NCBI GenBank assembly: GCA_905250025.1
Contig: CAJNOJ010000447.1
Location: forward strand, 1 to 64,000
Origin: Adineta ricciae
Lineage: Eukaryota; Rotifera; Eurotatoria; Adinetida; Adinetidae
Reading direction: 5' to 3'
Length of the DNA stretch: 64,000 nt
The translations under genes and the position numbers were made by a program. The notes beneath the pieces are model-generated. The model did not search any database, was not told the origin of the DNA, and saw nothing but the letters and a program-made list of their open reading frames with translations. This document shows positions 23,996-35,004 of this stretch, one piece after another. Positions within the stretch are counted from its first letter, which is position 1. Each line of letters starts with the position of its first letter.

Positions 23996-24408
23996 ATCTT
24001 ATTTCTTCTCATTTGATTAGGGTTTTTTCCAATAAAAATATCTTTATCTGTATACTGTCAAACACTATTTACTATAAAACATAATAAAATTTGTTGTTCG
24101 GATATCATTGTGATGAATGAATATTGAAGAATAAAAAAGAATTACAGCAGCGTCGATATTGACCATATTTTTGTCGCGTGCGCCACCGTTAACATAACCG
24201 AGTAATGAAACTTACTGATAAGAATTGATTCACATGTATATACGAGTACAGGTGAGCTTTTCGATTATGTTGACATTCTTCAAGAGAAAGACAAATTTTT
24301 CTATTCCAATAACATATAACTGAGTATTTAGACGCGAATAGTTATGAATTATCTATTCTATTAATACGTATTCTGCTCTCGTGGTCGTGTAGATCGTGTC
24401 ATTATATG

Positions 24409-24420
24409 AGAGAGAGAGAG
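24409..24420. repeat. (AG)n microsatellite
   Basis: About six AG units. Confidence 0.75.
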
Positions 24421-24605
24421 GGAGATACTCATCCAATTTCCAACTATGTATGTTCATTTAACGCAAAAAATAAAACTGAAAGAAAAAATTCATAGAATAC
24501 ACGGTTTGATTTAAAAGTTATTTGATTTTATAAGGGTATTTATTACCTGATGAAGTTTATAGATCCCTGATATATAGATATTATCATAGCCAGCTTAACT
24601 GAGTT

Positions 24606-24625
24606 TGGGTGTGGGTGTGGGTGTG
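24606..24625 (+). repeat. Interstitial TGTGGG telomere-like tract
   Basis: About three units of TGTGGG occur in a row. TGTGGG is the telomeric repeat reported for Adineta vaga. The tract is short and may be chance, but G-rich runs are otherwise absent from this AT-rich window. Confidence 0.45.
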
Positions 24626-25038
24626 TATAGTCATCGTCAGTTAGCTTGACTTACAGGTTCGCGCCATGGTTCAGCAAGGACACGAACCATTTCTCTGTCA
24701 TTGAAAAAGTCGTCTTTTTTTTAAACGCATATGTGACTGTTTATGTTCTTTTTGAGTCACAGCGAAAGCTTTTTTCAAACCAGATGTCACCATCGTCTTA
24801 GTACATTCAGTATCATTTGAACTTTTCACGATGTTGCGTTCGTATCCACATGATTCCATATTTTTGTTAATGTTCCTATGTGATTTTACAGCCATTTCGT
24901 TGCGTTAAAGCAGTTTTATTTTCTTATCGGTTTATTCTGATCCAATGGGATCAGGCCAGCTAAATACTGAATCAGATACCTGTCATAATCATAATTAGAT
25001 TTTGTAATATCATACAGTTGAACTCATAGTGACAGTTT

Positions 25039-25770
25039 ATGTTCATTCTATTCCTGTTCTTTCTCATTATAAACTCAACACAGTCATTTACTGAAGGTAT
25101 ACAATATTTTGAAAAACTTTCTCTTTCTTCTACAGAACCCACATATACATCAAAAGCTTTCTCGTATATTCTCAATCACGGCGGTTATGCTATACTCAGC
25201 GCTGGAAGAAATTCGTACGATCCTTACGATTTCGATCTTGAGGATAGTGCTATCAATTGTCGGCGAGAACAACTACAGAATGATCTCTTAGAGCATGGCT
25301 ATCTTTTCTCAACTATACGAGGTGTTTACGACGGCATCGAAGAGACGAGTTTCTTCGTTTCGTTATTCAACAATACGATCGAGCAAATATATGAAATAAT
25401 GAACCTTGGAATGAAATACAATCAAGAAAGTGTAATCTATGTTGGTCAAGAACGACATCAATCGTTAGTTGAACAGCAGTTGATCTACATAAACGGAGCA
25501 CTTAATGGATCGTATATAAGTGGCAATGGCTTCAAGATCTTTTTACCGTCATCTTCAATGATCGATAACTATAGTGAAGTTAATGTTTGTCCAGTGAATA
25601 AATTTGTATTCACATTGATATTCGATTTTAATTATTTATATAAGTACGATCGACAAAGATTTCTTCAAATAAATACAAGCATTAGACGTAACAAGTCCAG
25701 TGAAATAGAAGCCGTCAGACAAGCAAATGTTATGCCACAACGACAACAATTTTTTTTCTCTGTTTCATAA
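25039..25770 (+). CDS. Secreted protein with DUF3293-like domain
   Basis: 243 residues; ATG 25039 starts a signal peptide (MFILFLFFLIINSTQS). The body contains YAILSAGRNSYDP, a Cys-Arg-Arg-Glu-Gln-Leu segment, LLEHGYLFSTIRGVYDGIEE and YNQESVIYVG. This order resembles small bacterial/phage DUF3293 proteins, in which a residue pair (Asn-Arg) precedes 'LxxLGY..V.G.y.g..E.S'. A 39-bp GT-AG segment with a strong pyrimidine tract (about 25096-25134) lies right after the signal peptide. It is a multiple of three, so it may be a retained or an alternative intron. The function is unknown. A bacterial domain that gained a eukaryotic secretion signal is one reading. Confidence 0.55.
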   Translation: MFILFLFFLIINSTQSFTEGIQYFEKLSLSSTEPTYTSKAFSYILNHGGYAILSAGRNSYDPYDFDLEDSAINCRREQLQNDLLEHGYLFSTIRGVYDGIEETSFFVSLFNNTIEQIYEIMNLGMKYNQESVIYVGQERHQSLVEQQLIYINGALNGSYISGNGFKIFLPSSSMIDNYSEVNVCPVNKFVFTLIFDFNYLYKYDRQRFLQINTSIRRNKSSEIEAVRQANVMPQRQQFFFSVS

Positions 25771-26199
25771 CTGACAACTGAATATTCGTCTACCCGCACT
25801 CAAAATCTCAATTTATGTGGACAAATGTCAATCAACTGACAAGAAAAAGTAACTTATATTAAAACTTCATCATTTCCAACTTTCAATAACGAGTGATATA
25901 TTGGAATATGTGTTCCTAGTTTTCTCTCTGAAACACACTATATTTATAATAAATATAAAACACTTGTCATTACATTTCCTTCCTTCCACGTTCGTACACT
26001 GCGACAAATGATGTTACTCTTTCGACTGATTTGTCTTAAATTCTCAATGTGTCAGCGATCGATCGATAAGCACGATATCGGCGTCAGCAACGCGTTTTCA
26101 GATCCGCGAGGGTCGATATTCGCATTCGAATAGTTACGTTCACAACGAATTAGTAGTTATGAATTGCATCTATGATCGACACCAATCAATACAGCTGAC
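25771..26199. other. Intergenic
   Basis: No feature recognised. Confidence 0.4.
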
Positions 26200-28990
26200 G
26201 AATACGAGTTATATTTGAGTAATCCATCGAATACCAAGCATCAATTCTTATACTTTTACAATTTTACGTTGCCTTGGTTTGGTGCATTATGCGAGTATAC
26301 GTTTGAATCACAACTCAAATACAAAGAAAACGCTAGTTTTACTCGCTACGTACATTTGAACTGTAATCATGGACCAGATCTATTGTGCATCAATTGGTGA
26401 GAAATCTGATGATCTGTAGATTGCTTCAAAGGAAATTGGAGATACATGAATGTGCTACGAATGAATAGTCGTGCTATAATGCTCAGTCTATATCAGAGGA
26501 ACATCTGTTTGATGATAGAAACAGACCAGAATGTATTGACTAAACAGACGAAAATACGAATCTTTTCAACGTATTACAATGTATACTATGCGATGTGAAG
26601 ACCGGGTATGCATGCCGGATCAAAGACGGAAGTGTGCAATAATAGACGAGCCGAAGTTTGGGTATATAGATGAGCAATGTCTTCGACAAACCTTCAATCC
26701 TGAATGTTTGTCAGCTATGGTGTGTGTCACTAAAATCGATTCCGAAGCATTGCTACAAATCAATTGTAAAGATCACTGTCTAGAACCGATATAAAGACGA
26801 GTCTTACTTTTCGTGCCGTATCATCTTATATAATGTTCGATATACATTTGAAGTATGTATATCGAAACGTCGATCTGAGAATGAAAAAATTTGCCAGTAC
26901 TCTGAAGGATATAATTGTAGCAATTCGGCAGAATGCATTTCTCAACATCGTCTTGTGGATGGTCAAAGAAATTGTCCCACAAATGATGGTGTATTGGCTG
27001 ATGCATGTTGAATGAAAAGTGAATACAGGCTCAGGTGTTCAGCGAAGAACAGTAACAAATGTGTTGTACTTTTTCATACATTTGATGGATTTTAAGATTG
27101 TCCGGATGAAGAAGATGAAAAAAAAGCAACTTCATTTTGTTTAATGATAGAAATATCAGACACACTCTCTCTCATTGACTACATAAACTTTTGATCCAAC
27201 AAGCAACGAGAAAAATACATTTTCTTCCCGAAAATTTGCAGAATCGATGCATTGCAAGACTGTTTGTTTGGTGATGATGAATGATTCTGTCAAAATTACA
27301 TGGCAGAACTAGAACACATTTGCCCGACTCCGGAATCTATATAGTCTATCAGAAGGAGAAATCTTTCTATGCGGTTTTAGAAGTACACGAACTCCACTTT
27401 GAAATTACTTTCCATTTGCTCATCGCATAAACTTATCTTTGTCTTCAGCTTCTACGACTTCATGTTACTGACGGAAATAATAATACATATAAATGGTTTT
27501 GAGAGAACAGGTTTTACCATTATTTTTGTCTTATCAAACATGGAGATCAAACAATTGAATTGTCCGATCACATTGATTGATCATTCCATGAGACTGGAGT
27601 AAAAAATATCACTAGAATCTCCCATATTCTACTCGACCAACAGATATTGAAAAGAATTACGCTGTACGAGTGGATATGTTTCATCGATCTATAATGTGGC
27701 AATGGGTAGTCAGGCGCAAGATATCTGATAAGTCTTTCTCCTAAATTTCGTTGCTCACCAGATCCCAGATTAGTTGGAATAGTGAACAATCGCACAATAT
27801 GTGCTTGTCCACCAAAGGAGTTTGGCCCTCGATGTTATTTAAAACAGGAATCTTGCTTAAATCATACATGTACGAATGGAGATACTTGCATTTTTAGTGA
27901 TGAGCGGATGCCATGAAGACGTGAAACCTATCTATATCTGTGCCAATGGTTATTCGGGCGAACGATGTGAAAAGTATGATAGAAAAATAGAAGTTTCTCT
28001 CGTGAGAATACCCCTATTCCACCGGCGATTCTTTTTCATTTCATTACGGCTTATGACGAAACCCTCGAAAGCCGAACGACAGTATTTGAAAGCACTCCAA
28101 TCGATGAGAAATCAGTAATTATATATCACCTCGATCTTTCATTTGAATTTTGTTGAAGTATTTGATTCACGGTATCTATTCTATCAGCAAGAGAACGATT
28201 TTCTCGGCACAAACATCAGAAAACTATTAAGCCTTCGGATCGATGTCGATCAATTGTTGAACTTTTCCCATGAATATCACCGAACGTTATCCACTTCGTC
28301 GCATTAAACACTATCCAATTGTCTTCCAACAATGACTTGGTTTGAATGGTTTACATTATGAACCTTATCTATGTTTCTGTGAATACAATCGCGTTCTCAA
28401 TTGTTTCGTTTTCCCTAGACACACGACATACGATTACCAAGTATATAAATTTTGTCAGAATCCAGATCGATGCTTTCAGAATGAGTTTGCATGGCCAACA
28501 TTATTCACGTGCGGCTGCGTCGAATGTTTCCATGGTAATCGTTGTCAATTTTCGTCGAAAGATTTTGGTCTCTCGTTAGACCTCATTCAAAATGAAAAAA
28601 CGCACGATAATGCCTGTGGAATTTATTTACTTGATGCTTCAGTTCTATCTGTTTCCGTTACTGCAACTTTCTTTCTAAAATATTTCATCTTTATCCTTTC
28701 GCTATCAATATATTCTTCGCTGTTAGAATCATTTGTGCAATCTACCAGCGATCGAGAAAATCTTTCATCTACAATTCAAGGAACGTAAACGTTTATTGGT
28801 CAGCTCCATCACCCTCGTCATCGTATCATTGCGTTAACTTGCAATTGCACTTCTACCAGGCTGTATGGAATCGCTTCGAAAGTTTTGACTTTTTCTAATC
28901 GGTTATTTTGTTCCATATATAGAAATGAGAATTTAGTCCGCTTCGTAATGGACAACTATCCGATTTATAACTCACATTCGTTTCGAATTG
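26200..28990 (+). pseudogene. Decayed LDLa/EGF multi-domain receptor
   Basis: Cys-rich fragments in changing frames form a recognisable series: an LDLa-like piece (ECISQHRLVDG near 26930), DCPDEEDE (about 27110), EGF-like pieces (CACPPKEFGPRC near 27810, then ANGYSGERC near 27940 in another frame), and a last EGF (CFQNEFAWPTLFTCGC, HGNRCQF, near 28470-28550). A hydrophobic helix and further membrane-like segments to about 28990 follow. An in-frame stop and a frame change separate the second and third EGF pieces (27905-27915). The order LDLa-EGF-transmembrane matches a large family of rotifer EGF/LDLa receptors with 7TM ends. It cannot encode one protein as it stands. Confidence 0.6.
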
Positions 28991-29138
28991 TAGTTCTATG
29001 TTACTTCCTCATTCATATACGCATTTCCATTCAAGAAGCAGAATACAGTTAAATTGTTAATAGACTAATTTTAATGAAGAAGGAACAATACTGAACACAT
29101 GACTGATACACAAAAAATACGAGCAAGATTCAAAAGCG

Positions 29139-31073
29139 TTAATTTTTATCAAGATTAAATTTTTGTATTCGATGATTGCGCGAATCGGCAACATACAGAT
29201 TTCCTTCTTGATCGAATGTAATATCTTGTGGACAATAGAGTTGATCCGCTTGTGCTCCTTCGCCTTTGTCACCAACGACGACGTATCCTTGTTCAGCATT
29301 TTTGGGCCAACAAACAACACGATTATTGATAGCATCAGCTACATAAACATCACCTGATCGATCAACAAAGATTCCTTGAGGATCTGATACATGTTTGAGA
29401 CTATCTCCTTGTCCGTGGCCACCTGCTACAACAATTCCTTCTGTAGCATCTTTTGTCCATTTCATTACTCGGTGATTATCTCGGTCAGATACGTATACGG
29501 TTTGATCATTATCAACAAAAATACGATTTGGATTACTCAATTGACTCAAACCTTTTCCTCGTCCATGTCCACCAGCGACTGTAACGCGGTCAATTTGATT
29601 CCTTTCACACGATCTTGCTTCGTTTCTTTCAGAATCTAGAAAAAACACCAATCCACTTTTTTCCTTCTTTGTTTCATCGTTAGTGTTCATTGTCCATCGA
29701 CGAACAGAACCGTCGTCTTCATCACCTATATAAAGATACCCATGATTATCAATTGCTAGAGCAGTGCATCGAACGTTGTCTATAAAACTTTTCCCATCGG
29801 TATCTCCTATTGACCATTGAACAACTCTTTTGTTTCCCAAGTCAGCAATAATAAAGCGACGTGTGGTTTTGTCATAAACAATATCCACCGGCTTATGCAA
29901 TCGATACATATTATCTTTTGGATCGTGTCCGCCGACTATTACTTCACCACTTGTTGATTTTGGCTTCCATGCAACAATTCGATGATTGTCACCATCAACG
30001 ATATACAAGGTTTGATCGTCGTGAAGATAGATCGATGAAGGGTTTCTCAATTGATTAAATCCCTGTCCATCCCCGACACCTCCAGCAACGGTTTCAGCCT
30101 TTTGCATCCATTTTTTCTTTGTGGTCATATCGACATGTACTGTGGTTAAAGAATCGGTGGCAGCTGATTCTTGTGGATGCTCTTTCTTACTAGTGTGTTC
30201 TTCGATGTATCGTGCAAAATCTGGATCAATTTCTTGCATTTCAGGAATCACGACTGCTAGTTTTTCATCTAGAAACAGAAAAGGTATCTTAGAACTTGGT
30301 TTTTCACCGTCCTGTTGTTTGTATTTACCGAAAAATTTGTAATTAAACAATGCAGTCGATCCGTATTCTTCCACTTTAAGGACGCATTCATTTTCCGATT
30401 GATAGGTACAACCATGGTTGATAAATGTTGTTCCAGGTAGGAAAATAAATTCGTCTTCCTTAGATAGATAACAATGTTTACTAATATCTCTCACTGTTTT
30501 AGCTTTAATTGAAAAAATTGCTCGCTTTTTCACATCACTCGCAGTATATACAGGCTGGAAAGCATCACGCCAATTCGAACATGCGGTAAATCCTCGCCAA
30601 CAAAAGCTCTTTTCACCGGCATAAAATTCTACGATCGCAGCGTCAACTGAGCGATACACAGTTCGTTGAATAGGTGGAAGACGCGACAGCGCAGTAAGAA
30701 ATAATTTCAAATACGGACACCAAGGTCCTATATCTTCAAAGTGAGCACCACCTACCGCAGTATTTAATGCGTGAAAAACACATTCGGTAAGCGGTTGCCA
30801 GCCCATTGAATAGAGCATAACTGAAGCTGACTCATCGACGGTCAGTCCATCGGGCGGTGGCTTTATGCATAGTTGTTTGGCAGCATATGCAAACATGTCA
30901 ACAGCTGGTAAAATTTTCCAAAGTGGCTTAACTGCTTCTTCGAGAGAAACAATTGGCTCGTCTTCGAATCCGGTTATACATTTCTCATACGGAATTGTTT
31001 CCATTTCGATGTCAATTATTCGAAGTGTTTTATATGCTGCTTGCAATCGATCAGTGTAATTTCCACGATCCAT
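29139..31073 (-). CDS. Mono-ADP-ribosyltransferase domain fused to NHL repeats (copy 2)
   Basis: Intronless, 644 residues from the ATG at 31073. Same architecture as the gene at 21-22.8 kb: ART domain (about 1-245), a linker with a Lys/Glu-rich part, then NHL repeats (VAGGVGDGQGF, YVADSRNHRIQKF) to the C-terminus. Numbering aligns residue for residue with copy 1 in the active site. Here Arg141 and E206-D-E208 are present, but the S-T-S position 164 is Ala (FTACS). ExE is the hallmark of arginine-specific transferases. Loss of the Ser that positions NAD would weaken activity. A likely role is intracellular signalling or defence by arginine ADP-ribosylation, with the NHL propeller as the targeting module. 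Confidence 0.82.
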   Translation of the reverse strand: MDRGNYTDRLQAAYKTLRIIDIEMETIPYEKCITGFEDEPIVSLEEAVKPLWKILPAVDMFAYAAKQLCIKPPPDGLTVDESASVMLYSMGWQPLTECVFHALNTAVGGAHFEDIGPWCPYLKLFLTALSRLPPIQRTVYRSVDAAIVEFYAGEKSFCWRGFTACSNWRDAFQPVYTASDVKKRAIFSIKAKTVRDISKHCYLSKEDEFIFLPGTTFINHGCTYQSENECVLKVEEYGSTALFNYKFFGKYKQQDGEKPSSKIPFLFLDEKLAVVIPEMQEIDPDFARYIEEHTSKKEHPQESAATDSLTTVHVDMTTKKKWMQKAETVAGGVGDGQGFNQLRNPSSIYLHDDQTLYIVDGDNHRIVAWKPKSTSGEVIVGGHDPKDNMYRLHKPVDIVYDKTTRRFIIADLGNKRVVQWSIGDTDGKSFIDNVRCTALAIDNHGYLYIGDEDDGSVRRWTMNTNDETKKEKSGLVFFLDSERNEARSCERNQIDRVTVAGGHGRGKGLSQLSNPNRIFVDNDQTVYVSDRDNHRVMKWTKDATEGIVVAGGHGQGDSLKHVSDPQGIFVDRSGDVYVADAINNRVVCWPKNAEQGYVVVGDKGEGAQADQLYCPQDITFDQEGNLYVADSRNHRIQKFNLDKN

Positions 31074-31713
31074 GATCAACGGTAGAAATGAAAGAAGTCA
31101 ATTGTAATGCTCGACGAAGGATTGTGTTGATTTATCTTGCCGTCTATGGTGTGATGCGATTGTGTTCGAATAAACACGCGTGTACAAGCAAATTTGTTCT
31201 ATGCGTGCATTGTTTTGATTCTCTACTCATGTTTGTAATAGTGTAATTATCGAACTGAGACGAAAATAATACACCTTTCCTTTGTAGTCAAAACACTCGA
31301 AATGATTATAGCAGATGAGAATGAGAAATGTCGTCAAAAATTGTGTTTTCAAAGAAAGTTATTTTCTAGTCTGATGATCCGAGAGAACTTTCGTCTGAGA
31401 TTTCAGAACTGTGTAAATATCTATGCAATTCAGTTATCAGTCCATGCATCATCATGACTAAAGATTTGCTAAGTACGCGCATCTCTATATTTATCTCCCA
31501 TTATCAGTAGATCTGCATGATATTGCAACATGTAAAATGTACTATGAAACAGAAAAAGATGCTATATAATAACTTTTAAATATTCTACCTGAATATTTAC
31601 ACGAACCTCTTTGATTTTTATCTATATCAACAAAACCACATCGTGAAATAAGCTGGTATGTGTTAGTACTGTTGATACTATGAAGCTGAGTTGTTCTTTT
31701 TTACACTTTATAG
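31074..31713. other. Divergent promoter region
   Basis: Separates the minus-strand ART-NHL gene from the plus-strand DOMON gene. AT-rich, no motif I can defend. Confidence 0.45.
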
Positions 31714-32505
31714 ATGAAATACATTCTCATTTCACTACTAATAGTTCTTTCGTTGAATGTTGGCAAAATAGCTGCATTCAATGCAAGATTTACCTTCAAT
31801 AGTTTCGTGCGAGATCCTCCACCAGCTAGCAATGTAACTGTTAATGCGACATGGGTATTCATTCGCGAAGTCAATGTCACATTGGTTAGAATGACTATTT
31901 CTAATCTTCAGTCATCACAATACGCTGCGTTGGGTTTGGGACAAAATCAGTCTATGGTAAATGTCAAACAGAAATATCCCATACAAAATATCGAAATGTG
32001 AATGTTGCTCTTTAGGGTGAAGCTCATGTATTTGTGTGTAAACGATTTGCTAATAATAGCATTGTCATACAACGATTCATAAATCCTGAAGGTCATCATC
32101 CACCAGTACCTGCTGGATCCGAACAAGGTGGTGTGTTCACACCATTGCCTTCGAAATTTATCGATGGTAATGTTATCTGCCAATTCAGTTTGTCTGATTT
32201 TGCTCCTGAAACGCTAAAACAACTCGACACACTGAGACCACTTTCACCGACTGCTAAGTATCATCCACTCTTCGCTGTTGGAAGACTGAATTCAACAGGT
32301 AAAATAGATATTTTGTCTAAATTATCCTTATAACTAAACGAGTTTAGGCGATGCGCAATATCATAATGGACGTGAACCTCAAAGTAGTCTTGTCCAATTG
32401 AATGAAAATCAAAATTTAATGTTTCGAGAAAATGCCACTAAGCCGTTCGCTGCTCATTCAATGACAAAAAACAAAAAGAACACGGGCATATTCCTACATG
32501 AATGA
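31714..32505 (+). CDS. Secreted DOMON-domain protein
   Basis: Three exons, 31714-31956, 32016-32298 and 32348-32505, with 59- and 49-bp introns. All junctions keep frame, giving 227 residues. A signal peptide (YILISLLIVLSLNVGKIAAF) is followed by a DOMON-like beta-sandwich: WVFIREVNVTLVRMTIS, YAALGLGQNQSM, HVFVCKR, and VICQFSLSDF. DOMON domains bind haem or sugars and often occur in extracellular redox proteins. No cytochrome b561 part follows, so this is a stand-alone extracellular domain. The C-terminal tail is polar. Confidence 0.72.
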
Positions 32506-32551
32506 ACCAAACTTTTGCACGCATTTCAAATTGATTCAGTTTACTTTTTAA

Positions 32552-32575
32552 CTATTCTATTCTATTCTATTCTAT
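32552..32575. repeat. (TTCTA)n microsatellite
   Basis: Nearly five units of the pentamer. Confidence 0.8.
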
Positions 32576-32783
32576 GGGAAACTATATAGATTTTTACCAA
32601 TAAGACGTACATGAATAACGAGACAAAAACAGCTGACTTTGATCTAGAGTATCAGTAAGTTTGAAGCCTGTATCAGTCCCTACCATATTCCTGCCGTGCA
32701 CGAACAAGTGAGTTGCATGTCTGCTGTTGAGATTAATTTTATACCAAGATTTACTATTGAAATCCTCCTTTATATTCGAATTC

Positions 32784-33401
32784 GACTTACGAGGGAGGTT
32801 CCCCAGGTGTTTAAGGCCTTTAGGTCTCATCTTTTGGCAACAAGTAGACTTCGATTAGGTTTGAAAAACCCCAAGAGGATTCGTGCCCTCGCGTCTTTAT
32901 TGCAGAGTTATAGCCATTTTAGTGGAATTTCAGCCTTTAGCTCAGTGTGAGTCAATAAATCGAATGACATTATTTCGAGCTGAAATTTCGCCCATAGATA
33001 GCCATACTTGGGACTAGAATCCTCTGAAAATTTCAGCTCCAAAGAATGTTCCCTTCACGAGATATTGAATTCTTAAAGTTAACCAGTATAATGTGAATGT
33101 CTTGTTTTTCAAGAATTGAATATCTCGTGAAAAGAACATTCTTTGGAGCTGAAATTTTCAGAGGATTCTAGTCCCAAGTATGGCTATCTATGGGCGAAAT
33201 TTCAGCTCGAAATAATGTCATTCGATTTATTGACTCACACTGAGCTAAAGGCTGAAATTCCACTAAAATGGCTATAACTCTGCAATAAAGACGCGAGGGC
33301 ACGAATCCTCTTGGAGTTTTTCAAACCTAATCGAGGTCTACTTGTTGCCAAAAGATGAGACCTAAAGGCCTTAAACACCTGGGGAGCCTCCCTCGTTAGT
33401 C
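32784..33401. mobile_element. Foldback element: about 295-bp inverted arms, 29-bp loop
   Basis: The left arm (32784-33078) and right arm (33108-33401) are near-perfect reverse complements, with only a few mismatches. The spacer is about 29 bases. The outer ends read GACTnACGAGGGAGG. No open frame of note lies inside. This is the structure of a foldback or MITE-like non-autonomous DNA transposon; transcribed, it would give a long hairpin RNA. A target-site duplication is not obvious in the flanks. Confidence 0.8.
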
Positions 33402-34403
33402 TTTTAATTCTTCAATTGTTAATTATTAAACGGAGAAAAAATGACATCGTGAGATATTCTATATATTCCCATAAATGTTATTTTTAGGTACTTTAATTTT
33501 GAAAATCTGTTCAAATTTGTCTCTAATTTTAATTGAGTTATATGTCGGTCCTTGTAAAGACTAGCAGTCATTGATTGTCTAGTCATCGACTGAGAAATTC
33601 CCACTCTATGTAGTCAGATCATTTCCAGCATTTGAGCCTGTTATGAAAATGAACCTTCAACTCGAAAGCTCTAAATTTGTTAGTTTCTGGATAGAAAATA
33701 AGTTCGCGATTAGATAATTCATATCGAATCTTTCGGAAAGTTCATTTTAAAGTACAAATTTTTTTAATGTTAAACAAGTTTATGTTCGATGGCATACCTA
33801 CATGAAAAGCTTGCACATCGATCGAACTCGCTAGTGTTGTCTCTCCTGTTCATCGTTTTACTGATTCGTTTATGCAATTGATCATGTGAATGATATATGC
33901 GTTCTTTTTATAAATATAACCCCATGAAATTGTACAATGTCGCCACTATAGCGACATGATTATAATATTTTGAAATGTGAATGATGTTTTAAGTCATCTA
34001 CTAAAATATTGTGTGTAACAAAACGTATTTGAGAAGTGAAACACTTGCAAACTATGTTTATCGTCAAGAAATTATATACTTTAGATACAAATAAATATTG
34101 AGAGATATCATTTTCGAGCGAACATGTCATTTCGTTTAATTACATAGAATACACGTGCGTTACTCTGACGGATGATCGATAAAGTAATATTGCTTTTCAA
34201 TAGGTTTACCATCATATCACAAATGCATCTGTCTATCTCTATCGTTTCGTACTGTCAAGTAGAAAGCATAGGTAATGATTGTATACAATCATAACTAGAA
34301 AGATGCATATCTGTGCTTATGTCTTAAGAAAAAAAAAGACGTTTATTTTTCTTTCGTTTATCATTTTCAAGCCTTTATTTCACATTGATTCGATTCAAAT
34401 ACG
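33402..34403. other. Intergenic
   Basis: No gene recognised. AT-rich with short chance frames. Confidence 0.45.
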
Positions 34404-34875
34404 ATGAGCAAGGCAATACATCAAGTATTACTGATGGATCCACCAAATGATGACCAATTAACTCGATTGAACACGGAAAAAAATCAGGTAAGAAGATGGA
34501 TGTGTTACCCGAACTATATGCGTAAATACATTTCAGAAAGTGAAATTTTGCTACACGGATTCGTTCATTCGAATTCTCCTAGGAATTATTGCTCTCTTAT
34601 GTATCGTTGTTATTATTCTTACGATTATTTTCATGTCCCGTTGTTCTTGCAATTCAAATAGGTAAATACGTGTGAACTTCTGCAAATTTGAAATACATCT
34701 GTGTTTATCTAGTAAACGAAATGAACAGAGTTTTTCGAGCCCAGCCAACGAATACATAACCATCGAAGAACAGCCGAGATTAGTGATACAAGAGAAAAAA
34801 AAACAGCCAATAATGTATCAGTTTCCTCGAGCTACCTATGTGGAAAACAATTTTGTCGTCGCTTCCGACGATTGA
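34404..34875 (+). CDS. Small single-pass membrane protein
   Basis: Three exons, 34404-34487, 34537-34661 and 34713-34875, with introns of 49 and 51 bp, give 123 residues. The N-terminus is short and polar. A transmembrane helix follows (ILLGIIALLCIVVIILTIIF), then a Cys cluster (SRCSCNSN) that could be palmitoylated. The cytoplasmic-type tail carries tyrosines in acidic context (NEYITIEE, ATYVENN), possible kinase or SH2-type sites. There is no signal peptide, so type III topology is likely. I do not recognise a family. The two in-frame splice junctions make the gene credible despite its small size. Confidence 0.6.
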
Positions 34876-35004
34876 GATATTCAACATGCTTTTCTTATGT
34901 CAAAAGTTATCATAAATTAGTTTTAATAAAGATAATTTTTCTATACTGTTCTCATCGAACATTGAAATCAACGTAGAATATCAAAACCGCAGTAGTATCA
35001 TGTC

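Larger units (their letters stand above)
23996..25038. other. Intergenic with short repeats
   Basis: No gene supported. It contains an (AG)n tract and a short telomere-like TGTGGG tract, listed separately. Confidence 0.5.
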
